From positions 1 to 10,790 of the forward strand of contig JBJXFI010000048.1 of NCBI GenBank assembly GCA_046154695.1: a DNA stretch of 10,790 bases. The letters are read 5' to 3'. This document shows positions 1-6,111 of the stretch, one piece after another (position 1 is the stretch's first letter; each line of letters starts with the position of its first letter). The notes under the pieces are model-generated. The model was not told the DNA's origin. It ran no database searches and saw only the letters and a program-made list of their open reading frames with translations. A program made the position numbers and the translations under genes. Origin of the DNA: DALYLB01 sp046154695. GTDB taxonomy: Bacteria > Acidobacteriota > Blastocatellia > RBC074.

Positions 1-129
1 AGCGCCCGATGCGGGAGCCTCAAGCAGGCCCCCCTCGCATTCCAGGATTCGGATACCTTGTCATAAAAAGTGAAAAAGGCCGCTAAAATCGCGGGTGCGA
101 GGCGCTAATTTTCGCCAATGTCCAGTACT

Positions 130-173
130 CTTTTCAATCTCTCTTTCAGATCGAGAGAAAAATTGAGAAAAGA
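130..173. repeat. AT-rich imperfect inverted repeat
   Basis: The left arm begins CTTTTCAATCTCTCT and the right arm reads GAGAGAAAAATTGAGAAAAG. The inner six bases on each side (TCTCTC/GAGAGA) pair exactly. The outer parts match after small insertions in the right arm. No T run follows on the + strand, so it is not a canonical intrinsic terminator in that direction. It could end transcription of an upstream gene or be a worn member of the spacer palindromes seen later in the window. Confidence 0.5.
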
Positions 174-181
174 TAAAAAGA

Positions 182-195
182 CCGCCTGAAGGCGG
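182..195. repeat. Short GC hairpin upstream of the TPR gene
   Basis: CCGCC-TGAA-GGCGG gives a perfect five-base stem with a four-base loop. It is followed by AACTCCGAACGACGG and lies 27 bases before the ATG at 223. The shape resembles dispersed REP-like units, but only one copy is present here, so its repetitive nature cannot be shown. It would fold in the 5' leader of the TPR mRNA if transcribed. Confidence 0.4.
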
Positions 196-222
196 AACTC
201 CGAACGACGGCCTCAAGAAAGA

Positions 223-1533
223 ATGCGCCACAAAATCCTGCGCCTTCCCGTGCTCGTCGCCGTCGTGCTTCTGGCGATCGGGGCGGGCAATCTCATCGTC
301 AAAAATTTTCTGGCGACATCGCTGATCGCGTACGGCGAGGACGAGGCGACGCGATCGCGGGCGGCGGCGTACGCGCCGGCGAATCCGGAGGTGGCGGCGG
401 CGCGGGGAAAGTTTCTGCTCTATCGCGCGGAGCCGCCGCGGCCGGGGGAGGGAATCGCGGAGCTGGAGCGGGCGGCGCGGCTCTCGCCGCGCGATTACCG
501 GTTCGCGCTGGAGCTGGGGCGGGCGTACGAGGAGGCCGGGGACCCGGCCCGGGCCGAGGCGGCCCTGGCGCGGGCGGCCGAGATGGCGCCGCGCTATTTC
601 GATGTGCGATGGGCGCGCGGCAATTTTCTGCTGCGCGCGGGGAGGACCGACGCCGCGCTCGATGAGTTCCGCCTGGCCATTCGCCTGTCGGGCCGCGACC
701 AGCCGAATGAGCGCGCCCAGCTCAACATCTACCAGGGAATCCGGGGGGCGATGGGGGAGGGGCCGGAGCTGCTGCGCCGGGTGACGCCGCCGGACGAGGT
801 CTCGCAGTCCTATCTGGCGGGCTTTTACGCGGCGCAGGGGCGGCTCGATCCGGCGATGGAGATCTGGCGCCGGCTGCCGGAATCGTCCGGCGAGGTCGCG
901 CGCGACCTGAGCGTGCGATTGCTGGAGGGGCTGCAGACGGCGGGCCGGTTCGCGGAAGAGCGGGAGGTCTGGGGTCGCCTGGAGCGGATGATGCGCGTTT
1001 CGCCGGCCGCCGGGCTCGTGACCAACGAGGGATTCGAGCGCGCGCCCCTGGCCGAGTCCCTGCCGGCGCTGATCAATCCGATGCTCGGCTTCGACTGGAT
1101 TCTCCGAAAGCATCCGGAGGTTCGCGTCAACCGCACGCGCTACGATAAATACGGCGGCGGCTGGTCGCTGCAGCTCACCTTTCCCGCGTCGATGAGCGCG
1201 GGATTCGATCACGCAACGCAATTGATCGCGATCGAGCCCGGGCGGAATTACCGGCTGAGCTTTTTCGCGAAGCGGCGGAATATCTCCCTGGAGGAGAGCC
1301 GCGCCCCCTATGTAGAGCTGTCGGACGCGATCGACCCGGCGCGGCTGACGCTGCGGATCCGTCTCCCGGCCGGCGAGGCGGGCTGGACGCGGTATTCGGC
1401 CGATTTCGCGGCGCCGGCAGGGACGCGGGGCGTCCGCGTGTCGATCCGCTGCCCGCAGGTGCTGTTGATCGATCCGGCGCGAATCACGGAGGCGTGGTTC
1501 GACGATTTCAACCTGGAACCGATCTCGGAATGA
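223..1533 (+). CDS. Membrane-anchored TPR protein with C-terminal jelly-roll (CBM-like) domain
   Basis: This 436-residue protein has one hydrophobic N-terminal segment (about residues 7-25, uncleaved anchor or signal), so most of it should lie outside the cytoplasmic membrane. Residues about 75-156 form tetratricopeptide-like helical pairs, for example LELGRAYEEAGDPARAEAAL and NFLLRAGRTDAALDEFRLAI. Weaker helical repeats continue to about 260. From about residue 265 the character changes to beta-rich: it opens with TNEGFE and closes with AWFDDFNLEP, the typical start and end signatures of carbohydrate-binding jelly-roll modules. The ATG is the first in frame after a repeat-bearing spacer, and only a weak AAGAAAG precedes it. 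The O-antigen ligase gene follows directly. A role as a glycan-binding or scaffolding partner of that ligase is inferred from adjacency; the precise function is unknown. Confidence 0.85.
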   Translation: MRHKILRLPVLVAVVLLAIGAGNLIVKNFLATSLIAYGEDEATRSRAAAYAPANPEVAAARGKFLLYRAEPPRPGEGIAELERAARLSPRDYRFALELGRAYEEAGDPARAEAALARAAEMAPRYFDVRWARGNFLLRAGRTDAALDEFRLAIRLSGRDQPNERAQLNIYQGIRGAMGEGPELLRRVTPPDEVSQSYLAGFYAAQGRLDPAMEIWRRLPESSGEVARDLSVRLLEGLQTAGRFAEEREVWGRLERMMRVSPAAGLVTNEGFERAPLAESLPALINPMLGFDWILRKHPEVRVNRTRYDKYGGGWSLQLTFPASMSAGFDHATQLIAIEPGRNYRLSFFAKRRNISLEESRAPYVELSDAIDPARLTLRIRLPAGEAGWTRYSADFAAPAGTRGVRVSIRCPQVLLIDPARITEAWFDDFNLEPISE

Positions 1534-1573
1534 CGGAAGAGTCTTGCATTTCGTCCGGCAACGCCCGAAAACA

Positions 1574-2962
1574 ATGAAAATTTCGTCCACGAAGACACAC
1601 GAAGAAACACGAAGAAGAGGCTTCCCTTCGTGTTTCTTCGTGTGTCTTCGTGGACGATTTTCCGAGGAGAGACGAAACAGCGCGGGGACGCCGCGGCTCG
1701 ACGGGGTGATCTTCGCGGACCTGGCCGCGGCGGTCGTGCTGTCGGCGCTCGCGTTCGGGGCGGTCGAGCCGTGGTCGATCGCGATCTTCGAGCTGAACGC
1801 GCTGCTCGTGGGCGTGCTGCTCGGGATTCGATTCGTGCTCGGCGCCCCGTGGCGGCTGCCCGCGATCGTGCTGCCGCCGGCGGCGCTGCTCGTGTGGGGC
1901 GGGGCGCAGCTTCTTCCGCTGGGCTCGCGGGCCGGGGGGCGGCTCTCGCAGGACCCGCACGCGACCGCGGAAGCGGTCATCCGGCTGCTGGCGCTGCTGA
2001 TCTATTTCGTCGCGGCCTGCGTCGTGCTGCGGCAGGTGGGGCGGCGGCGGATGGTCTTCGTCCTGCTGACCGTCTTCGGATTCGCCGTCTCCTTCTTCGC
2101 GATCCTCCAGCGATTGACCGACAACGGAAAGATGTACTGGGTGCGCGCGGTCTCGCCGAACATCGCGCCCTATGGGCCCTTCGGGAATTACAACCATTTC
2201 GCGGGCTTCGTCGAGCTGATCCTGCCGCTGCCGCTGGCCTATCTGTTCACCGCGCGAATCCGGATCGAGCAGCGGGTGTTGTGGATGTTGGCCGCGGCGG
2301 TCATGGCCGTCGCCGCGGTCTTCTCGCTCTCGCGCGGCGGCATGCTCGCGATCGCCGTCGAGATCCTGCTGCTCGTGCCGCTCGCCCGCCGCGCGTGCGC
2401 CGGGGACGCGCACGATTACGGCCGGTGGATGCTGGCGCCCGCGCTGCTCGCCGTCATCGCCATCCTGGCGCTGTGGATCGGGTATGACCGGCTGCTCCAT
2501 CGATTCAACGCCACCCGGCAGGGGGCCGGCGAATACTCCCTCGTGACGCGCGCCGAATACTGGCGAAATTCGTGGCGGATGGTTCTCGATCACCCGATCG
2601 CCGGCGTGGGGCTCGGGGCCTTTCCGGCCGTCTATCCCGCCTATGGCCGGTCCACCGCGAAATATGAGCGCCTCGAACAGACCCACAACGATTATCTGCA
2701 ACTGCTGACCGACGCCGGCGCGGTCGGCGGCCTGATCGGCCTCTGGTTTCTCGCCGAACTCGCCCTCGCCGCCAGGCGCAGGCTTCCGCAAATCGCCCAT
2801 GTTCAGGGACGCGAGCGCGCGATCCTGCTCGGCGGGTTCACCGCTGTCGCGGGCCTGCTCGTTCATTCATTCACGGACTTCAATTTGCAGATCCCGTCCA
2901 ACGCGCTACTATTCCTCTTTGTCCTCGCACTAGCGATCTCGGTCGAACCGGCGGATACGTAA
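1574..2962 (+). CDS. O-antigen ligase/polymerase family protein (Wzy_C type)
   Basis: This is a polytopic inner-membrane protein of about 462 residues (numbered from ATG 1574) with roughly ten hydrophobic segments. Family motifs are GPFGNYNHFAGF (201-212), SLSRGGMLA (251-259), GVGLGAF (344-350) and HNDYLQLLTDAG (371-382). Arg254 and His371 correspond to the Arg and His known to be needed in WaaL-type ligases. It should join undecaprenyl-linked glycan to an acceptor or polymerise repeat units at the periplasmic face. The start is uncertain. TTG 1544 (GGAAG just upstream) and ATG 1574 both force translation through a perfect 32-bp inverted repeat, giving a Lys/Arg/Cys-rich tail that looks non-native. 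GTG 1706 starts just before the first membrane helix but lacks a well-spaced ribosome site. The TPR gene ends 40 bases upstream of ATG 1574; the aminotransferase follows. Ligase versus polymerase cannot be settled from sequence. Confidence 0.9.
   Translation: MKISSTKTHEETRRRGFPSCFFVCLRGRFSEERRNSAGTPRLDGVIFADLAAAVVLSALAFGAVEPWSIAIFELNALLVGVLLGIRFVLGAPWRLPAIVLPPAALLVWGGAQLLPLGSRAGGRLSQDPHATAEAVIRLLALLIYFVAACVVLRQVGRRRMVFVLLTVFGFAVSFFAILQRLTDNGKMYWVRAVSPNIAPYGPFGNYNHFAGFVELILPLPLAYLFTARIRIEQRVLWMLAAAVMAVAAVFSLSRGGMLAIAVEILLLVPLARRACAGDAHDYGRWMLAPALLAVIAILALWIGYDRLLHRFNATRQGAGEYSLVTRAEYWRNSWRMVLDHPIAGVGLGAFPAVYPAYGRSTAKYERLEQTHNDYLQLLTDAGAVGGLIGLWFLAELALAARRRLPQIAHVQGRERAILLGGFTAVAGLLVHSFTDFNLQIPSNALLFLFVLALAISVEPADT
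1583..1657. repeat. Perfect 32-bp inverted repeat built of CACGAAG words
   Basis: The left arm 1583-1614 is the exact reverse complement of the right arm 1626-1657, with an 11-base loop between. Each arm contains three copies of CACGAAG in exact 10-base phase (left arm starts 1588, 1598, 1608). The element lies between the TPR stop and the first membrane segment of the ligase, inside its open frame. Because it is a palindrome, both strands translate to nearly the same peptide (STKTHEETRR and CFFVCLRGR). As RNA it would form a very stable hairpin near the ligase start. There is no T tract after it, so a simple terminator is unlikely. Confidence 0.95.
1659..1669 (+). promoter_or_regulatory. Ribosome-binding-like TTTCCGAGGAG without a properly spaced start
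   Basis: The 11-mer TTTCCGAGGAG is identical to the sequence before the aminotransferase start at 2990-3000. Here it is followed by GAGACGAAACAGC with no ATG, GTG or TTG in the ligase frame until GTG 1706. It may be the remnant of the original ligase ribosome site, placed just downstream of the inverted repeat. Confidence 0.35.
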
Positions 2963-2994
2963 TTCATGAGGCGAGGGAAATCCAAACACTTTCC

Positions 2995-3000
2995 GAGGAG
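2995..3000 (+). promoter_or_regulatory. Ribosome-binding site GAGGAG of the aminotransferase
   Basis: GAGGAG lies 3 bases before ATG 3004 and 6 bases before ATG 3007. The spacing favours the second ATG, giving an MKIPLLDL start that is usual for this family. Confidence 0.75.
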
Positions 3001-3003
3001 CGG

Positions 3004-4119
3004 ATGATGAAGATTCCCTTGTTGGATCTGGTCGCGCAGCACCGGACGATTCGCGAAGAGATGATGGCGGCGGTGGCGGGCGTCTTCGATTCGCAGCAGT
3101 TCATCATGGGCGCGGGCGTGGAGGCGTTCGAGCGGGAGGCGGCGGAATTCTGCGGCGCGAAGCATGCGATCGGATGCGCGTCGGGCTCGGACGCGCTGCT
3201 GCTGGCCCTGATGGCGCTCGGGATCGGAGAGGGGGACGAGGTGATCACGACGTCCTACTCCTTCTTCGCGACGACGAGCGCGATCACGCGGCTGGGCGCG
3301 CGGCCCGTCTATGTCGACATCGCGCGCGGCGATTTCAACCTCGATGCCGAGCTGCTCGAAGGGGCCGTCACGCCGCGATCGCGCGCGATTCTGCCGGTTC
3401 ATCTGTACGGGCAGTGCGCGCGCATGGATGTCATACGCGAGGTGGCCGCGCGGCGCGGGCTGCGGATCGTCGAGGACGCCGCGCAGGCCATCGGGGCCTC
3501 GTTCCGGGGCGAGCCCGCGGGGCGGATGGGCGCCATCGGCTGTTTCAGCTTCTTCCCCTCGAAGAATCTCGGCGCCGCGGGGGACGCCGGGATGATGACG
3601 ACCGAGGATGACGCGCTGGCCGCGAAGCTGCGCATCCTGCGCGTGCACGGCATGGAGCCGAAGTATTATCACCAGGTCGTGGGCATCAACAGCCGCCTCG
3701 ACGCGCTGCAGGCGGCCGTGCTGCGGGTCAAGCTGGGCCATCTCGCGAGATGGACCGAGGCGCGCCGCGCGAACGCCGCGCGATACGAGGCGCTGTTCGC
3801 GGCGGCCGGCCTGGAGGAGATCACGCCGCCCGCGGATCACGCCGATTCCGTTCATATCTTTCATCAATACACGATCCGCGCGCGCCGCCGCGATGAGCTC
3901 AAGGCCCATCTTCAGGCCGCCGGCGTCGGCACCGAGGTCTATTACCCCGTGCCGCTGCACCTGCAGGAGTGCTTCGCGTTTCTCGGGCATGGAGCGGGCG
4001 ACCTGCCCGAGACCGAGCGCGCCTCGCGCGAATGCCTCTCGCTGCCGATCTATCCCGAGCTGACGGCGGAGCAGCAGGATTACATCGTGGATCGGATCGC
4101 CGGCTTCTACCGACGGTGA
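3004..4119 (+). CDS. DegT/DnrJ/EryC1 family PLP-dependent sugar aminotransferase
   Basis: This 371-residue protein has the full length expected for the family. These enzymes transfer an amino group, usually from glutamate, to a keto-sugar nucleotide (for example UDP- or dTDP-linked) in the cytoplasm, making amino sugars for surface glycans. Visible signatures: MKIPLLDL N-terminus, GCASGSDAL (57-65, cofactor phosphate loop), SYSFFATTSA (84-93), VEDAAQAIGA (156-165, Asp158 for the pyridine nitrogen) and SFFPSKNLGAAGDAG (182-196), in which Lys187 is the Schiff-base lysine. GINSRLDALQAA (227-238) is also typical. It resembles WbpE/FdtB-like members, but the substrate cannot be read from the sequence. 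The ligase ends 41 bases upstream, and the flippase ATG overlaps this stop by one base (TGATG), so translational coupling is likely. The true start may be ATG 3007. Confidence 0.95.
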   Translation: MMKIPLLDLVAQHRTIREEMMAAVAGVFDSQQFIMGAGVEAFEREAAEFCGAKHAIGCASGSDALLLALMALGIGEGDEVITTSYSFFATTSAITRLGARPVYVDIARGDFNLDAELLEGAVTPRSRAILPVHLYGQCARMDVIREVAARRGLRIVEDAAQAIGASFRGEPAGRMGAIGCFSFFPSKNLGAAGDAGMMTTEDDALAAKLRILRVHGMEPKYYHQVVGINSRLDALQAAVLRVKLGHLARWTEARRANAARYEALFAAAGLEEITPPADHADSVHIFHQYTIRARRRDELKAHLQAAGVGTEVYYPVPLHLQECFAFLGHGAGDLPETERASRECLSLPIYPELTAEQQDYIVDRIAGFYRR

Positions 4120-5462
4120 TGCGATCCACCGGAAACCAACCGGCAACCGATCGCGGCAGCCGGCGGATTGCGCGCGCCGGGCTGACGGGCGCGGTCACGC
4201 TCGCCGCGCGGAGCGTCACGCTCGGCATCACGCTGATCACGCTGCCGCTGACCTCGCGATATCTGGGGGCCGAGCGATTCGGCCTGTGGCTAACGCTGAC
4301 GAGCCTGCTGATGTGGTCGAGCATCGCGGATCTGGGGCTGTCCAACAGCCTGGTCAACGCGCTCTCGACGGCCGATGGGCGGGAAGACCGCGAACAGGCG
4401 CGCCGCGCGGTCGCGGCCGCCTTCTGGATGATCGCGGCGGTGACGGCGGCGGGGATGCTCGCCACGCTGTGGCTGGGCCCGCTCGTCGATTGGGCCGCCC
4501 TCTTCAATCTGCGGACCCCCGAAGCCGTCGCCGAGGCCGCCCCCGCCGTAATCATCGTGCTCGTCTTCTGCTGGCTTCGCCTGCCCGCCTCGGTCATCGG
4601 CTGCGTCTATCAGGCCTATCAGGAAGGATACGTTCATCAGCTCTGGGGCGGGCTCGGCGGCGTCCTCGGGTCGCTCGGCCTGATCGCCGCGATTCGCGCG
4701 CGGGCGGGGCTGCCGCTCCTCCTGATCGGATTTCTGGGCGGGATCGTGCTGGCCGACCTGCTCTCGGCGCTCTATCTTTTCGGGCGGCGGCGGCGCTGGC
4801 TGCGCCCACACCCGAAATCCTTCGACAGCGCCGAGGCTGCCTCCCTGCTTCGGCTCGGCGGGCAGTTCTGGATCGCCCAGATCTCCTCCGTGCTGCTGCT
4901 GCAGACAGACCTCGTGATCGTCACGCGCCTCTTCGGCGCCCGCGAGGCGGCCGCCTACGGAACCACGCTCCGCCTCTTCGGGTTGATCGGCGCGGCGCAG
5001 GCGGCCTTCGTCGCGCCTCTCTGGGCCGCCTACAGCGAAGCCCTCGCCCGCCGCGATCTGGGCTGGCTGACGCGCGCCTTCCGGCAATCGATCCGCGCGA
5101 GCATGCTGTGGGCGGTCCCGGCCGCGGGCGCCTGCTTTCTGCTCATGCCCTGGCTCTTTCGCCTGCTGGTCACGCCGGACGTGACCAGCGACCCGCATCT
5201 GCGTGCGGCCGTGATGACGACCGAAATCGTCAACGTCCTCGCCCGCTGCATCGCGATGCTGCTCAACGGCCTCGCCGCCGTTCGCTCGCAGGCGCTCTTC
5301 GGCCCGCTCGGGGGCCTCGCGAACCTGGGCCTCTCGTGGGCGCTCGGCGCATGGCTCGGCCCTCCCGGCGTCGCCTGGGCCACCGCCGTCTGCCTCGTCG
5401 TTTTCTGGCTCGGGATTATGGGCAGCGACGCGCGAACGCGGCTGCGGGAGATGCAACTATAG
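4119..5462 (+). CDS. Wzx-type oligosaccharide flippase (MOP superfamily)
   Basis: This is a 447-residue polytopic membrane protein with about 12 hydrophobic segments and few charged residues. RYLGAERFGLWLTLTSLL (47-64) and DLGLSNSLVNALS (71-83) are characteristic of the first half of polysaccharide-export flippases. QTDLVIVTRLFGAREAAAYG (262-281) marks the start of the second half. It should move lipid-linked repeat units from the cytoplasmic to the periplasmic face. The ATG at 4119 overlaps the aminotransferase stop (TGATG). Longer in-frame starts reaching back to 3969 would lie inside the aminotransferase and are rejected. There is no strong ribosome site, so expression probably depends on coupling. 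It ends 8 bases from the convergent toxin gene, with no terminator hairpin seen between them. Confidence 0.92.
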   Translation: MRSTGNQPATDRGSRRIARAGLTGAVTLAARSVTLGITLITLPLTSRYLGAERFGLWLTLTSLLMWSSIADLGLSNSLVNALSTADGREDREQARRAVAAAFWMIAAVTAAGMLATLWLGPLVDWAALFNLRTPEAVAEAAPAVIIVLVFCWLRLPASVIGCVYQAYQEGYVHQLWGGLGGVLGSLGLIAAIRARAGLPLLLIGFLGGIVLADLLSALYLFGRRRRWLRPHPKSFDSAEAASLLRLGGQFWIAQISSVLLLQTDLVIVTRLFGAREAAAYGTTLRLFGLIGAAQAAFVAPLWAAYSEALARRDLGWLTRAFRQSIRASMLWAVPAAGACFLLMPWLFRLLVTPDVTSDPHLRAAVMTTEIVNVLARCIAMLLNGLAAVRSQALFGPLGGLANLGLSWALGAWLGPPGVAWATAVCLVVFWLGIMGSDARTRLREMQL

Positions 5463-5470
5463 AGGAAGAG

Positions 5471-5809
5471 TTAATGACCGGATTGAATGAGTTGAATGAC
5501 TGCGTGGACGATCTTCTCAAAACACTCTTTTTTCAATGAGCCAATTTGGGAAGCGATCAATATTTCATTCGATGTGAAGAGTTTTCCCGGACGGGCATAA
5601 CTTGTGAGATGCAAGGTTTCGGCTTCGAAATCGTCATCTTTAATTTCAATCGCGGAAGCGTCCGCATAAGCCTTGCTGGTAATCTGGCAAAGCACCCAAT
5701 CGTTCTTTCCGGCCGAGGCCAACACAATTGCGGGACGAAGCTTTGAATTGGTCAGATCTGAGAATGGGAAGCGGACGACTACGACATCGCCGGCTGAAGG
5801 TGTTGCCAT
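5471..5809 (-). CDS. Type II toxin, PemK/MazF family
   Basis: This 112-residue protein matches the PemK/MazF fold in size and motifs: GDVVVVRFPFSDLT (7-20), LRPAIVLAS (24-32, with the conserved Arg-Pro), CQITSK (41-46) and the C-terminal IGSLKKECFEKIVHAVIQLI (89-108). Members are sequence-specific mRNA endoribonucleases held inactive by a co-expressed antitoxin. The start is supported by GAGGAGG on the - strand (5817-5823), 7 bases before the ATG. Its first 31 bases overlap the end of the antitoxin gene, so the pair is translationally coupled. Hand-counted GC over 5461-6000 is about 50%, against up to 80% in the sampled flippase line just before it, which supports separate acquisition. Confidence 0.93.
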   Translation of the reverse strand: MATPSAGDVVVVRFPFSDLTNSKLRPAIVLASAGKNDWVLCQITSKAYADASAIEIKDDDFEAETLHLTSYARPGKLFTSNEILIASQIGSLKKECFEKIVHAVIQLIQSGH

Positions 5810-6003
5810 GCGGCGTCCTCCTCGGGACGATTCCAGTCCTCCGCGAGGGAGGATTCACTGAGTAACGCGGTTTCAGAAATGGAATCGGCCGGTTCCTCTT
5901 CCAGAATCGTCACCAGAGCGCGTCTCGCAGTCGCGAGTTGGACTGACTCCAACAACCGTACATTTCCGTTTTGATCAATGATGGCTTCGATTGTTTGGAT
6001 CAT
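5779..6003 (-). CDS. Antitoxin partner of the PemK/MazF-type toxin
   Basis: This small 74-residue acidic protein is encoded immediately before and overlapping the toxin, the usual antitoxin-first order. The N-terminus MIQTIEAIIDQNGNVRLLES resembles short antitoxins with a beta-strand start, in which a residue pattern about inputs and outputs (IDQNGNVRLL) resembles an AbrB-like or DUF2281-like strand pair. The C-terminal half (residues 35-74) is Glu/Asp/Ser-rich and likely disordered, fit to wrap the toxin. No clear helix-turn-helix is seen, so self-repression is plausible but unproven. The family name is uncertain; the role rests on context, size and charge. The region before its ATG reads GGAAAATGGGAAATCAGT, with GGGAAA the only purine-rich site. 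Confidence 0.8.
   Translation of the reverse strand: MIQTIEAIIDQNGNVRLLESVQLATARRALVTILEEEPADSISETALLSESSLAEDWNRPEEDAAWQHLQPAMS
5817..5823 (-). promoter_or_regulatory. Strong ribosome-binding site of the toxin (GAGGAGG)
   Basis: On the - strand GAGGAGG sits 7 bases before the toxin ATG and inside the antitoxin coding region. It is the clearest Shine-Dalgarno in the window and decides the toxin start. Confidence 0.85.
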
Positions 6004-6111
6004 ACTGATTTCCCATTTTCCAAATCACATTTATCTTTCATCATAGGAATTTGGCGTGCGCAAAGGAAATCATCACACGGAAAATGAAAAATCGGAAATG
6101 GAAAATGACTG
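6004..6111. repeat. Divergent spacer with A-rich inverted word repeats (GGAAAATG)
   Basis: This 108-base AT-rich spacer separates the antitoxin (-) from the GT2 gene (+). GGAAAATG occurs on the + strand at 6079-6086 and 6100-6107, and on the - strand at 6014-6021, with a related GGAAATG at 6094-6100. The arms are imperfect but point outward, so each divergent start codon is preceded by the same purine-rich word. Promoters for both directions are expected here. The element may supply the ribosome-binding purines for both genes. Confidence 0.6.
6040..6045 (-). promoter_or_regulatory. Possible -10 box for the toxin-antitoxin operon
   Basis: TATGAT on the - strand differs from TATAAT by one base and lies 36 bases before the antitoxin ATG in an AT-rich spacer. 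No good -35 hexamer is seen at the usual distance (TTTCCT, 18 bases upstream, is poor), so this is only a candidate. Confidence 0.2.

Larger units (their letters stand above)
1..222. other. 5' spacer, with possible tail of an upstream gene
   Basis: No gene can be called here. All three + frames are open at the window edge and stop at 64-66, 71-73 and 84-86, so the tail of an upstream + strand gene may lie in the first 60-85 bases, but nothing identifies it. From about 86 the sequence becomes AT-rich and holds an imperfect inverted repeat (130-173) and a GC-rich hairpin (182-195). No convincing promoter was found; one could lie in the AT-rich part. Confidence 0.5.

Noticed and set aside
1583..1657. 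CRISPR or intrinsic terminator interpretation of the CACGAAG repeats
   Set aside because: The words are 7 bases at 10-base spacing in inverted arms, without unique spacers, and no T tract follows the stem.
61..1980. 639-residue open frame on the - strand
   Set aside because: It is antisense to the TPR and ligase genes, Arg/Pro-rich, with no recognisable domain; long antisense frames are common in high-GC coding sequence.
1508..2866. 452-residue - strand open frame sharing a STKTHEETRR peptide with the + strand ligase frame
   Set aside because: The shared peptide only reflects the perfect palindrome at 1583-1657; the rest is a low-complexity Arg/Gln/Asp shadow of the ligase gene.
3969..4118. 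50-residue N-terminal extension of the flippase
   Set aside because: It lies inside the aminotransferase in another frame, is Arg-rich and non-membrane; the overlapping TGATG start at 4119 fits better.
2863..4146. 427-residue - strand open frame
   Set aside because: It is antisense to the aminotransferase, whose cofactor motifs are intact on the + strand.
5546..5746. 66-residue + strand frame across the toxin gene
   Set aside because: It is antisense to the PemK/MazF toxin, which has a strong ribosome site and full family motifs.
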